A stretch of DNA of 64,000 bases from Prostheceraeus crozeri. Its lineage: Eukaryota > Platyhelminthes > Polycladida > Euryleptidae. Within the stretch, counting starts at the first letter, position 1; every line of letters starts with the position of its first letter. The position numbers and the translations under genes are program-made. The DNA lies in the NCBI GenBank assembly GCA_907163375.1, contig CAJQUW010003059.1:62001-126000 (forward strand), given 5' to 3'. The notes below the pieces were generated by a model. It was not told where the DNA came from, made no database searches, and saw only the letters and a list, made by a program, of their open reading frames with translations. Positions 51,033-58,980 of the stretch are shown here, one piece after another.

Positions 51033-51389
51033 ATGGCGAAACGTAAAATGACGAAACGTAAAAGTCAAAAGTTTTCTTCAGCCATTCAAGCTCTCCGACG
51101 AATGAAAGCAAATCAGCGATACAATGCTATACGACATGCTAACGATAAATTCATTTGTGAAATTATTTCTCATGTGAGGAAGTTGAGGACGAAGAAATTA
51201 GCGCCAAAACAACGAAAGTTACTTAAGCGATATGCTACGAAATTGCGTTTCATCTCCAATCCTAAAGTCGCCCTTCAAAGAAAGAGGAAAACTCTAACAC
51301 AAAAGGGCGGTTTCCTTTCAGCAATACTTCCAATGATAGCTCCTGCCGTGGGCAACCTATTGGGTAATATCTTTGGCTCTAAGCGTTAA
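51033..51389 (+). CDS. Small basic protein with hydrophobic C-terminus
   Basis: 118 residues. Very basic N-terminal two thirds (MAKRKMTKRKSQK, KLRTKKLAPKQRKLLKR), then KGGFLSAILPMIAPAVGNLL and a GSKR end. A basic body with an amphipathic or hydrophobic Gly-rich tail resembles small core or membrane-lytic proteins of adenovirus-like virions, and similar GGFL-tailed proteins occur in Polinton relatives as I recall. Probably a virion protein; not proven. Confidence 0.55.
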   Translation: MAKRKMTKRKSQKFSSAIQALRRMKANQRYNAIRHANDKFICEIISHVRKLRTKKLAPKQRKLLKRYATKLRFISNPKVALQRKRKTLTQKGGFLSAILPMIAPAVGNLLGNIFGSKR

Positions 51390-51420
51390 TTATGCAAATG
51401 TTGAATCTCAAAGTAATAAA

Positions 51421-52038
51421 ATGGATTTCAGACTTCAATGTGATAAAGTTCTGACTGTATCAGGTCCATCTCATGCAGGTAAAACTGTTTTCACGCTGAA
51501 TTTATTGGATAAAAGAAGGGAGTTGTTTAAGGAACCTATCAATCGAGTGATTTGGTGTTATGGTATTTATCAACCGTCGCTGTTTCAGGAATTGCAAAGT
51601 CGCAACTTTATTCGACATGAAGGAATTATTCCAGTGGATAAACTTCAGTCTAATGATGTTGTTGTATTGGATGATTTATTAAAAGAAAGTAAGAATTCAA
51701 AAGATGTTACAGATATGTTCACTCGCGCAGCACACCATAAAGGGTGCTTTATCATCTATATCACACAAAATTTGTTTCCTGATGGAAAAGAAGCTCGTAC
51801 ACGAAACCTGAATACACACTATTATGCTATTTTCAAGAATCCGCGAGATAAAAGTCAATTTGAAATTTTAGCGCGACAAGTTGCACCCAGAGGATCAAAA
51901 GCCTTAATTGAAATTTTTCAAGCAGCTACTGAAAAACCATACGGTTACTTATTCATTGACTTTACGCAAGAGTGTCCGGAAGAATTTAGATTTCGAAGTG
52001 ATATTTTGAAAACTCCCATGATTATCTACAAACTATGA
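51421..52038 (+). CDS. Genome-packaging ATPase (FtsK/HerA-A32 type), element B
   Basis: I choose the Met of MDFRLQCDK (51,421), which matches the start of the A homologue and avoids overlap with the previous gene; an upstream Met at 51,373 is possible. 205 residues. Walker A GPSHAGKT, Walker B VVVLDDLL, then a YITQN block and RTRNLNTHYY. Packages the linear genome into capsids. Its stop overlaps the next start by four bases. Confidence 0.9.
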   Translation: MDFRLQCDKVLTVSGPSHAGKTVFTLNLLDKRRELFKEPINRVIWCYGIYQPSLFQELQSRNFIRHEGIIPVDKLQSNDVVVLDDLLKESKNSKDVTDMFTRAAHHKGCFIIYITQNLFPDGKEARTRNLNTHYYAIFKNPRDKSQFEILARQVAPRGSKALIEIFQAATEKPYGYLFIDFTQECPEEFRFRSDILKTPMIIYKL

Positions 52039-52727
52039 GTTCTTATTCTCGCATGATTGTTATTCCTCAGGATGAATATGTACAATTGACTGCCATGCAG
52101 CAAGTAAAGCAACCTCTTGCAAATCAAATGTATAGGAAAGAAATAGATTATCAGCAAAATGTTCACATCAAAGATCCACATCGTGCTGTATTATTACAAT
52201 CGGAAACTGTTGAGCAATTGAAAAACTTGAAGAATAAGATGCGTGACTCTGTATCGACTGCTACACCTTTAGCATCTCGCGCACATGCCATATCTCTTTT
52301 CAACAGTATTGAGCCCCATCTCAATGTAAATGATAGAGGAGAAATCATTACAGATGAAAATAAAGTGATTGATGCTTCACGTTATGAAGACTTGATTCAG
52401 TATGCGACACGTAGAAAGCGCCGTCAGGGCTATGTTCCACCTGGTTGGTCATACTTTCTTAAACTATTGAAAAAGCATAATGTGCCAAAATTTGCTTTAA
52501 ATAATGAGACATTGAAAGAACTTGATTCAACAGTGGCTACTACTCCAATGCCTCAGGCGATGAAAATGCCAACAAATTGGTTTAAGACGTCACCTGCTAC
52601 ATCCCCTCCCACACTCACTAAGCAAACAAGAGGAAGAACTCGACGTAGATCTACATCGCCACTAAAACTGGTAAAAGGAAAACGTAAAACAGCTCCTCCT
52701 AGGAAATACATGTTCTCAGACTATTAA
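52035..52727 (+). CDS. Conserved Polinton protein between ATPase and integrase, element B
   Basis: 230 residues; homologue of 1461-2111. Begins MSSYSRMIVIPQDEYVQL. Shares IEPHLNVNDRGE, EDLIQYA and PPGWSYF with A and has a basic Ser/Thr-rich tail (RGRTRRRS, KGKRKTAP). Translationally coupled to the ATPase (ATGA overlap). Function unknown. Confidence 0.7.
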   Translation: MSSYSRMIVIPQDEYVQLTAMQQVKQPLANQMYRKEIDYQQNVHIKDPHRAVLLQSETVEQLKNLKNKMRDSVSTATPLASRAHAISLFNSIEPHLNVNDRGEIITDENKVIDASRYEDLIQYATRRKRRQGYVPPGWSYFLKLLKKHNVPKFALNNETLKELDSTVATTPMPQAMKMPTNWFKTSPATSPPTLTKQTRGRTRRRSTSPLKLVKGKRKTAPPRKYMFSDY

Positions 52728-52728
52728 T

Positions 52729-52944
52729 ATGAAGCAGATGTGTTGCTTGCCATGTAATGAGCCGCCAGAGGTGAATGTCGTTGTCACTTGCACTTGCTGC
52801 GCCAGCTCTCATAATGAAACCCCTAAGCAATGTGAACACGATCGCAAAACCGCTAAAGCTAAATGCTGCAGTTGTTGTAAATGTAGAAAGGCAAGAAAAC
52901 AAAAAGATGAGAAGGAGGAAAAAGAGTCAGCCGTCATCGACTGA
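52729..52944 (+). CDS. Cysteine-rich small protein overlapping the integrase start, element B
   Basis: 71 residues with 13-14 Cys (MKQMCCLPC, CTCCAS, KCCSCCKCRK) and a charged end. It starts one base after the preceding stop and overlaps the integrase N-terminal region in the same relative frame as the corresponding gene of element A. Could be a metal-binding protein. See 2146-2472. Confidence 0.45.
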   Translation: MKQMCCLPCNEPPEVNVVVTCTCCASSHNETPKQCEHDRKTAKAKCCSCCKCRKARKQKDEKEEKESAVID

Positions 52945-53995
52945 ACGTTTGAAGTCAATCTATTATGATGTAAAACATCCGGCAGGATTTGCATCTATCA
53001 AGAAATTATCAAAAGCGAGTGGTCTTCCATTATCACAAGTGAAACGATGGTTAAAGGGTCAGGCTACCTATACACTCCACAAACAAGCGAAAAAGAAGTA
53101 CCGCACCCGCCATTATATTGCTCATGACATCGATGAACAGTGGCAAGCAGATTTGTGTGATGTTGCCTCCATTTCAAAACATAACTCGGGCAATAATTTT
53201 ATTTTAACCGTCATTGATATTTTCTCGCGTTATGCGTGGGCTCAACCTTTAAAAACTAAAGAAGGGAAAGGAGTAGCAAAAGCATTCCAAACAATTTTTC
53301 GAGAAGGTCGCATTCCAAAAAGAATTCAGAGTGATCAAGGAAAAGAGTTTGAAAATCAGCATGTGACAAGATTATTTGAGAGGCATGACATTGAGTTGTT
53401 TAGTGTAAAGAGCGCTTATAAAGCTGCACTCGTTGAACGTTTTAATCGCACATTAAAAAATCGCTTGTGGCGACATTTTACTGCCAACTTGACACAAAAT
53501 TGGACAAAGGTTCTACAAGATACACTCCATGCCTACAATCACTCTATCCATCGTTCTATTGGACTCAGACCAGTAGATGTAAATGCTGACAATGTAGATA
53601 AAGTGCGCGAATCATTCCAACGTAAACGCACTCATGTGAAAAGTGATGTGAAAATTGGCGATAAAGTTCGTATCTCAAAAGTGAAAAGTGTTTTTGCTAA
53701 AGGGTACCTCCCGAATTGGACAGAGGAGGTATTTACAGTATCAAGGATTAATCAAAAAGACTCTCCGACCACCTACAAGTTGAAAGATTACGATAATGAA
53801 GAAATTGAGGGTAGCTTTTACCGCGATGAGATTGAGGTAGTCACTGAAAGTGAAACATATTTGGTAGAGAAAATCATTCGATGTAAAAAACGGCAAGGTG
53901 AAGAATGGTGTCTTGTTAAATGGACTGGTTATCCTTCAAGTATGAACTCTTGGATGCGTCGTGCCGACATCTTTCATCTAAGTGATCGACAGTGA
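52775..53995 (+). CDS. Polinton integrase (RVE family) with chromodomain, element B
   Basis: Open for 406 codons; the conserved part begins near 52,950 (SIYYDVKHPAGF). Triad blocks WQADL, QSDQGKEFEN and LVERFNRT are intact, followed by GDKVRISK, GYLPNWTEE and a C-terminal chromodomain (IIRCKKRQG, CLVKWTGYP, MNSWM). Expected to catalyse insertion with a 6-bp duplication. The true start is uncertain because the first 50 codons overlap the Cys-rich frame. Confidence 0.93.
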   Translation: MSLSLALAAPALIMKPLSNVNTIAKPLKLNAAVVVNVERQENKKMRRRKKSQPSSTERLKSIYYDVKHPAGFASIKKLSKASGLPLSQVKRWLKGQATYTLHKQAKKKYRTRHYIAHDIDEQWQADLCDVASISKHNSGNNFILTVIDIFSRYAWAQPLKTKEGKGVAKAFQTIFREGRIPKRIQSDQGKEFENQHVTRLFERHDIELFSVKSAYKAALVERFNRTLKNRLWRHFTANLTQNWTKVLQDTLHAYNHSIHRSIGLRPVDVNADNVDKVRESFQRKRTHVKSDVKIGDKVRISKVKSVFAKGYLPNWTEEVFTVSRINQKDSPTTYKLKDYDNEEIEGSFYRDEIEVVTESETYLVEKIIRCKKRQGEEWCLVKWTGYPSSMNSWMRRADIFHLSDRQ

Positions 53996-54036
53996 TTCAT
54001 GCAAAGTTGTAACTAACAATGTTTAGGGTTTGAGCT

Positions 54037-54504
54037 ATGAATCCAACTGCCTCATTTTATTCACGACCCTCCTATGTAAGTGGCGGAGGACAAATTTACA
54101 TCGGTGCTCGCCGCCAACGTGGAGGTAGCATACTTGGTGCACTGAAATCTGTTGTAGCACCTCTCATATCCAATGTCGGTAGATCTTTAAAACGAAATGT
54201 TTTAAGTAATGCCGTTGGCTTTGCTGGTGATGTTGCTAGTGATCTTTCCAGAGGTAGAAGTTTTAAGAGCAGTTTGTTGAATCGTGGGAAGGAACGCGGT
54301 TTAAAAACATTGAAGCAGACCATTGCTGGTGTTACTCAAGGAAAGAAATCACCTAAACGAATGAAAAAGGAAGGAGGAAACATCGCGGAGCTGGTAAGGT
54401 GCGATCTTCAGTCAAAAGGCATTCACGCAAACGTCGCAGAGGCTCTAATCATTCATCAGGCGCTAAACGACGACGCTGCTATAACTTCTAATCATGGAGT
54501 GTAA
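54037..54504 (+). CDS. Small basic virion protein (YSRPSY / GARRQRGG protein), element B
   Basis: 155 codons open, homologous to 5022-5504 in its first 100 residues: FYSRPSYVSG, IYIGARRQRGGS, then a helical region ending in KKSPKRMKK. It precedes the capsid gene as in A. It may be broken once, because the C-terminal composition differs from its relative. Probable virion core or membrane-active protein. Confidence 0.65.
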   Translation: MNPTASFYSRPSYVSGGGQIYIGARRQRGGSILGALKSVVAPLISNVGRSLKRNVLSNAVGFAGDVASDLSRGRSFKSSLLNRGKERGLKTLKQTIAGVTQGKKSPKRMKKEGGNIAELVRCDLQSKGIHANVAEALIIHQALNDDAAITSNHGV

Positions 54505-55771
54505 AACTTCCGGTTTTTGTTTATTCGATCAACAAGCCATACAGACAGATATTCTTAGTTCAAGTATTGTAGATTATCATCCTCGAACAGCTGAGAATGC
54601 TGGCCCCATTGAATTTGTTATTCCTGGTGGTAGTGATGACTACATAGATTTGAGTTATGCGATGCTTGATTTGAGGTTTAGAATTCAGCAAGCAGATGGA
54701 ACTGCTATTGACGATACACATAAAGTTGGACTGAACAATTTACCATTGACTACATTACTTCGCGATGTTTCTCTAACGATTGGAGAGCAGCAGGTGGAAG
54801 GTGGTCAAAGCGATTATCCCTATAAATCATATTTCAATCATGTATCACAGTTTCATCCAGCAGCACAAAAAAGTCATATGGAAGCCATGGGATGGTATAG
54901 AGATGAAGCAGGAAAATTTGATGTTGAAACAAACAGTGGCTTTGTAAAGCGATCTGCTATGATTAAAGATAGTAAAGTATGTCAGCTATATGGTCCGCTG
55001 AATTTAGACTTCTTTAGACAGTCAAAGTTTTTACTCTGTAATACCAGCATGCGACTCAAGCTGACATTGAATAAGCCTGAATTTGCGCTGAATGCATTTG
55101 CTAAAGTTGACAATTTTAGAATTCATGTGGAAGATATTGCACTTTACATTCGTCGAGTAGTACCGAATCCAAGTGTCATTAGAGGGCATGCTGAAGGCCT
55201 TAACCGCCAAAATGCCATTTACCCCGTTCAGCATACAAAGCTTCTCACCTTTACAATTCCGAAAGATCAAAAGAGTTTCATGAAAGTTGGCCTCTTTCCA
55301 TCGGAAGCACCGAAGCTCCTCATGGTGGCAATGGTTGAAAATGATGCATTTAATGGTAATATAAAGAAGAATCCTTTCAATTTTAAACACAATCAGTTAA
55401 GTGAAATTGCTTTACGTGTAAATGGTGTGAGTCATCCTGGTCCACCCTACAAACCAGATTTTGCTTCGGATCAATTTATGCGCAGTTATGTTGATTTTAT
55501 GGATGTCTTTGGCTTTTACAATACGGATGACACCAACGGACTTACTATGAAAGAGTTTAAGAGTGGATATACTATTTATGCATTTGATTTGACTGCTGAC
55601 AGCGATATTAGTGCACCCTATCGTCAAGCGAACGTGCCTCATAATATTCGTTTGGATTTGACGTTCAAAAGAACACTACCTGAGACGATCAATGTATTAA
55701 TTTATGCAGTCTTCGATTCAAATATTGAAATTACAAAGTATCGTGACGTGATTCTTCAGTATAATCGTTAA
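54494..55771 (+). CDS. Polinton major capsid protein (double jelly-roll type, F54H12.2-like), element B
   Basis: 425 residues, whole. Shares with A the blocks FDQQAIQTDILSSSIVD, GLNNLPLTTLLRDVSL, QVEGGQSDYPYKSY, YGPLNLDFFRQSKFLL, NPFNFKHN and YNTDDTNGLTM. Forms the icosahedral capsid shell in the family model. Its stop overlaps the protease start (TAATG). Confidence 0.87.
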   Translation: MECKTSGFCLFDQQAIQTDILSSSIVDYHPRTAENAGPIEFVIPGGSDDYIDLSYAMLDLRFRIQQADGTAIDDTHKVGLNNLPLTTLLRDVSLTIGEQQVEGGQSDYPYKSYFNHVSQFHPAAQKSHMEAMGWYRDEAGKFDVETNSGFVKRSAMIKDSKVCQLYGPLNLDFFRQSKFLLCNTSMRLKLTLNKPEFALNAFAKVDNFRIHVEDIALYIRRVVPNPSVIRGHAEGLNRQNAIYPVQHTKLLTFTIPKDQKSFMKVGLFPSEAPKLLMVAMVENDAFNGNIKKNPFNFKHNQLSEIALRVNGVSHPGPPYKPDFASDQFMRSYVDFMDVFGFYNTDDTNGLTMKEFKSGYTIYAFDLTADSDISAPYRQANVPHNIRLDLTFKRTLPETINVLIYAVFDSNIEITKYRDVILQYNR

Positions 55772-56232
55772 TGAGTTGGTTGACTGCTGACGATATTAAG
55801 ACTAAAGTGCAGCGTAATGCAGACGAAGCGACGTTGAAAGCTTTCGATAATGTCTATTCACTCGATACCTTACCACCTGCAGTAAATCACTATCCCATCT
55901 TTATTGTGCTAAACACTCATTCAAAGAATTTAGGCGGTGAGCATTGGAAAGCGATCTTTATTGGAGAAGACCGACGTGGTGAACTATTTGACTCTCTTGC
56001 TCAACCTCCAAATATACCAACACAGCAGTGGTTGAGAAAACATACGCGTCAATATCAGCGAAATGAACGCATACTACAACATCCACTTTCATCAACGTGT
56101 GGTGCTTTTGTACTGTACTTCATCTTAAGACGTTTACATGTATCTCGATTTGCATCTGTTATTCAAAACTTTTCATGTAATCCATCCTCTAATGAAAAAA
56201 TGATTTGTAAGTTCTATCATGATTTGAAATAA
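55771..56232 (+). CDS. Adenain-type maturation protease, element B
   Basis: 153 residues with the complete catalytic set: GEHWKAIFI (His), ELFDSLAQPP (Asp), a Gln region before LSSTCGAFVLYFI (Cys). Cleaves virion precursors in adenovirus-like maturation. Coupled to the capsid gene by stop/start overlap and ends at an AATAAA. Confidence 0.9.
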   Translation: MSWLTADDIKTKVQRNADEATLKAFDNVYSLDTLPPAVNHYPIFIVLNTHSKNLGGEHWKAIFIGEDRRGELFDSLAQPPNIPTQQWLRKHTRQYQRNERILQHPLSSTCGAFVLYFILRRLHVSRFASVIQNFSCNPSSNEKMICKFYHDLK

Positions 56233-56263
56233 AAACATCATGTTGGAAAAATTGTTTTTTATT
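56228..56263. terminator. Convergent polyadenylation signals
   Basis: AATAAA on + at 56,228-56,233 overlaps the protease stop. AATAAA on - (TTTATT at 56,258-56,263) lies after the stop of the TBP-like gene. The two transcription units therefore end back to back within 60 bases. Confidence 0.65.
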
Positions 56264-56289
56264 TTACAATCCGCTGGGTACGTACATAC

Positions 56290-56805
56290 TCAATGAGATA
56301 GTCTACGATCATATTTGCTTTGTACATGAGATTCTAGTCCAGTAATGATCACTTTACTATTATGAAAGATTGCCACATGCACAGGTAACCAACAACTAAT
56401 GAGAGCTGCAGGAAAAAGTTCGGGTTCATAACACAAACTGTAACTGCTGGTACGAATCTTCAAAAATGATACACTTTCACTCAATTGAGTAGAGATCACC
56501 ATATTGTCCACAGTCAGATTCGACATCACACACCTCTCCCTCTTCCATATCCGACGTAGTAGTCTTTGTAGCTCTAAGCGCATTGACTGCGCCGATGAAT
56601 GAGAAAGGGCGCCGAGAATCTGTACAGTCCCATTTGGGAAGAGTTGAAGATTCCGTGAATTGTTCATCTTCACCACTAACATTTGAGGACGGCCCGGGTA
56701 ATACTTGCTGTTTGGAAGCTGTTGGTGTAATGTTGTGAGATCGATTTTGGTGTAGAGTCTGAAGCGACGGAGAATGTTGACGATGGTGTAGCGATGGCGC
56801 TTCAT
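56290..56805 (-). CDS. TATA-binding-protein-like protein, element B
   Basis: The frame is open from 56,949, but I choose the Met of MKRHRYTIVNILRR (56,805), giving 171 residues, the size of a TBP core. Repeat 1: YTIVNILRRFRLYTKIDL, then KYYPGRPQMLVV and LFPNGTVQILGA, matching TBP's NIV-x-TV-x-L-x-x-x-x-DL, EYNPKRF and F-x-SGK-x-V-x-TGAK. Repeat 2: MSNLTV, then YEPELFPAAL and IFHNSKVIITGL, matching YEPELFPGLIYR and IFVSGKVVLTGAK; YEPELFP is identical to TBP. Predicted to bind promoter DNA in the nucleus, for the element's own genes or to displace host TBP. Homologous to the C-terminal half of the element A fusion protein. Confidence 0.75.
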   Translation of the reverse strand: MKRHRYTIVNILRRFRLYTKIDLTTLHQQLPNSKYYPGRPQMLVVKMNNSRNLQLFPNGTVQILGALSHSSAQSMRLELQRLLRRIWKRERCVMSNLTVDNMVISTQLSESVSFLKIRTSSYSLCYEPELFPAALISCWLPVHVAIFHNSKVIITGLESHVQSKYDRRLSH

Positions 56806-57127
56806 GATGAAAGAATGAGTAAATTGAGCGATGTACCTTCCTTTTATACTTTTCCCAACTACCTTGATGAAATGTGAAGTTAGTATGAAGTTGGGAATGA
56901 TAGAGTTGAATTCGCCGATTGTTGACGCGCAGCCAGATGCGATTTCCAATACGTGAATGTCTTTTCATATAGAAGTATTTCAAGTCCTTCATGATATGAT
57001 GTAGAGATTGAAAATGACGATAAGATAAAGCAAACTCTCTTCTCACATTTCCAGTTGAATCTTTGAAATAGACGTTTCGATCATGATCCGTTTCAATACG
57101 TTGTAGGGAATCTAATTTCCAACTCAT
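56477..57127 (-). CDS. PC4-like protein 1, element B
   Basis: Open for 216 codons. The recognisable part is residues 1-110: MSWKLDSLQRIETD, NVYFKD, REFALSYRHFQSLHHIM (like the GISL-x-x-x-QW-x-x-L block of PC4/p15 coactivators), then NRIWLRV and GSWEKYKRKVHRSI. The C-terminal half overlaps the TBP-like gene in another frame and is Ser/His-rich, so the true product may be shorter, or the two may form one unit as in element A. PC4 proteins bind single-stranded DNA and assist RNA polymerase II initiation. Moderate confidence in the family. Confidence 0.5.
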   Translation of the reverse strand: MSWKLDSLQRIETDHDRNVYFKDSTGNVRREFALSYRHFQSLHHIMKDLKYFYMKRHSRIGNRIWLRVNNRRIQLYHSQLHTNFTFHQGSWEKYKRKVHRSIYSFFHHEAPSLHHRQHSPSLQTLHQNRSHNITPTASKQQVLPGPSSNVSGEDEQFTESSTLPKWDCTDSRRPFSFIGAVNALRATKTTTSDMEEGEVCDVESDCGQYGDLYSIE

Positions 57128-57149
57128 GATGTGTGGTAGTCATGTCTGA

Positions 57150-57518
57150 TTAAGATTTGCATAGTAGGGCGATGAACTCACGACGAATAAATGTCATGAT
57201 GGAGCGATGTATGTATCTTCTATACTTCTCCCAATTGTATTTGCGAAATGAGAAACAGTTTGCGGAATGAGAATGGTAGATTTGAATTTCATTTCTGTAA
57301 TGTTGAAGCCAAACTTGATCACCCAAGGAGATGAATCTTAATGTTTCAAAATATTCCAAATCCCTCATGATATCATTGAGGTTGACAAATTGTCGCCATG
57401 TTAATGTAATTCCTCTTGATGTATGACCATGAGAATTTTTGAAATGTACGTTTCCATCACGATCAACTCTGATATATTGTAGAGAGTCCAAAATCCAAGT
57501 CTTCATGATGTTATGCAA
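57150..57518 (-). CDS. PC4-like protein 2, element B
   Basis: 122 residues, a tandem relative of PC4-like protein 1: TWILDSLQYIRVD, GNVHFKN, RGITLTWRQFVNLNDIMRDL, DQVWLQ and YNWEKYRRYIHRSI all align. RGITLTWRQF is the closest match to the PC4 signature. It lies head to head with the penton-like gene at 57,542, with only about 25-40 bases between starts, implying a shared divergent promoter. Confidence 0.5.
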   Translation of the reverse strand: MHNIMKTWILDSLQYIRVDRDGNVHFKNSHGHTSRGITLTWRQFVNLNDIMRDLEYFETLRFISLGDQVWLQHYRNEIQIYHSHSANCFSFRKYNWEKYRRYIHRSIMTFIRREFIALLCKS

Positions 57519-57541
57519 AGTTGCAGATTAGCAATATAAAA

Positions 57542-58929
57542 ATGTCGTTTTATCATATTTTGCTTAGCAATGCGGCTACAAAGAGATTTACTAGTAATCG
57601 AGCCGCACTCTTTTCTACTCCCATTGATCATGCACAACAGCTAAATGGAAATTGGGAAGTGGGTGTCACTCAACTTGTTTATAGCAACTGTGTCTATACT
57701 TTTGATCATGAGGTGATGACTATTAATATGAGGCGTACAGCTGCTTATCAATGTGAAAAGGGGTGCCGAGTATACATTCCACAGTGGCCAAAGAAAGATC
57801 TCTTATCATGTAAGAAGTTTATATATGATTTCTTGAATAAAGCGAGTAAACATATTGTCCAATTTACTCCGCACAATGATGATTATAATTATGTACATCA
57901 TGTAGTTGAGAAAGATTGGATTGTTGGTTTAAGTCCAAGTTTAAGAAATGATTTAGGTTACCTCGCTAGCGCCTTAACAAGCTATGATAATTTTAACGTT
58001 AATTACCACATAAGTGGTCATAAACAGTTAATATATCGAGAGGAAGCTTATTATGTAGATCTTATTCCAAGAAATGAGAAGACGTTGGTGAAGAAGATTG
58101 TGATTAAGCCAAGAAAGACAAACATGACTCCTGAAACATTATTGAAGAAATTTAATTATCTCCTTCGAGTTGATGGCAAACAAGTGGCAACATTGACTTA
58201 TATTAAATCATCTAATCATATTGCAATAAGCAAATTAAATGATGATGATCTAGTATTAGTTTGTTCAAAAGATTTTCATCAGTTCTTACGACATCGTTCT
58301 GCAGCTGTTCATGGAAAATCTGATATGCAACATTTACCATGTGAAAAAAGTCAAATCAATTTGATACAGAATGGACCGTATCTTTATACAGAAAGTGTGT
58401 AGAGCCTTTAGGTGGTATCTTACATGAAACAAGAGTGTTGATGCCTCGCATTATTACTTCGGTTAAATTGGTTGTAGATTATTTAAATGAAGTGATTAAT
58501 GACCAACATATTTCATTTTCTGAAAAAGAAGGTACTTTGTCTCTCACTATAAGTGGAAAAGGTATTGAACTAATTATGGATAAAACTCTAATGGACATTT
58601 TGGGTTTTGATCAAAATATCTTTAAAAGTGGTACTGTAACCAAAGCTAGCGCAGACATGTCGCTATCGCGTCGTATTAACTATTTTCAGATATATTCCAA
58701 TATTGGTGAAGATGTACGTGTGGGAGATGTTGAAGCTCCATTGCTAGCAATGATACCATACCAGCCAAAAAGCTGCAGTATTTTATCTGAGCATACTTTC
58801 AAGAAAGTGCATTATACAAAGCTGAAATCAAACTACATCCCACAAATTGATATTGCCATTTATGACGATGCTGGTGCGTTGATTCCTTTTCATAAAGATG
58901 CTGTGACAAGTATCACACTCCATTTCTGA
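57542..58929 (+). pseudogene. Penton-like minor capsid protein 1, element B (broken)
   Basis: N-terminal block MSFYHILLSNAATKRF, LNGNWEVGVTQL; C-terminal block YFQIYSNIG, VGDVEAPLLA, IDIAIYDDAGALIPF, final SITLHF. These match the penton-like protein of A (3402-4978). Located after the protease and on the far side of the - strand TBP/PC4 genes, unlike in A. Broken about once. Confidence 0.7.
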
Positions 58930-58980
58930 ATGAAGAGTTAATGCAAACGTATGCTAATATATTTTTCCAATGTGAATAAT

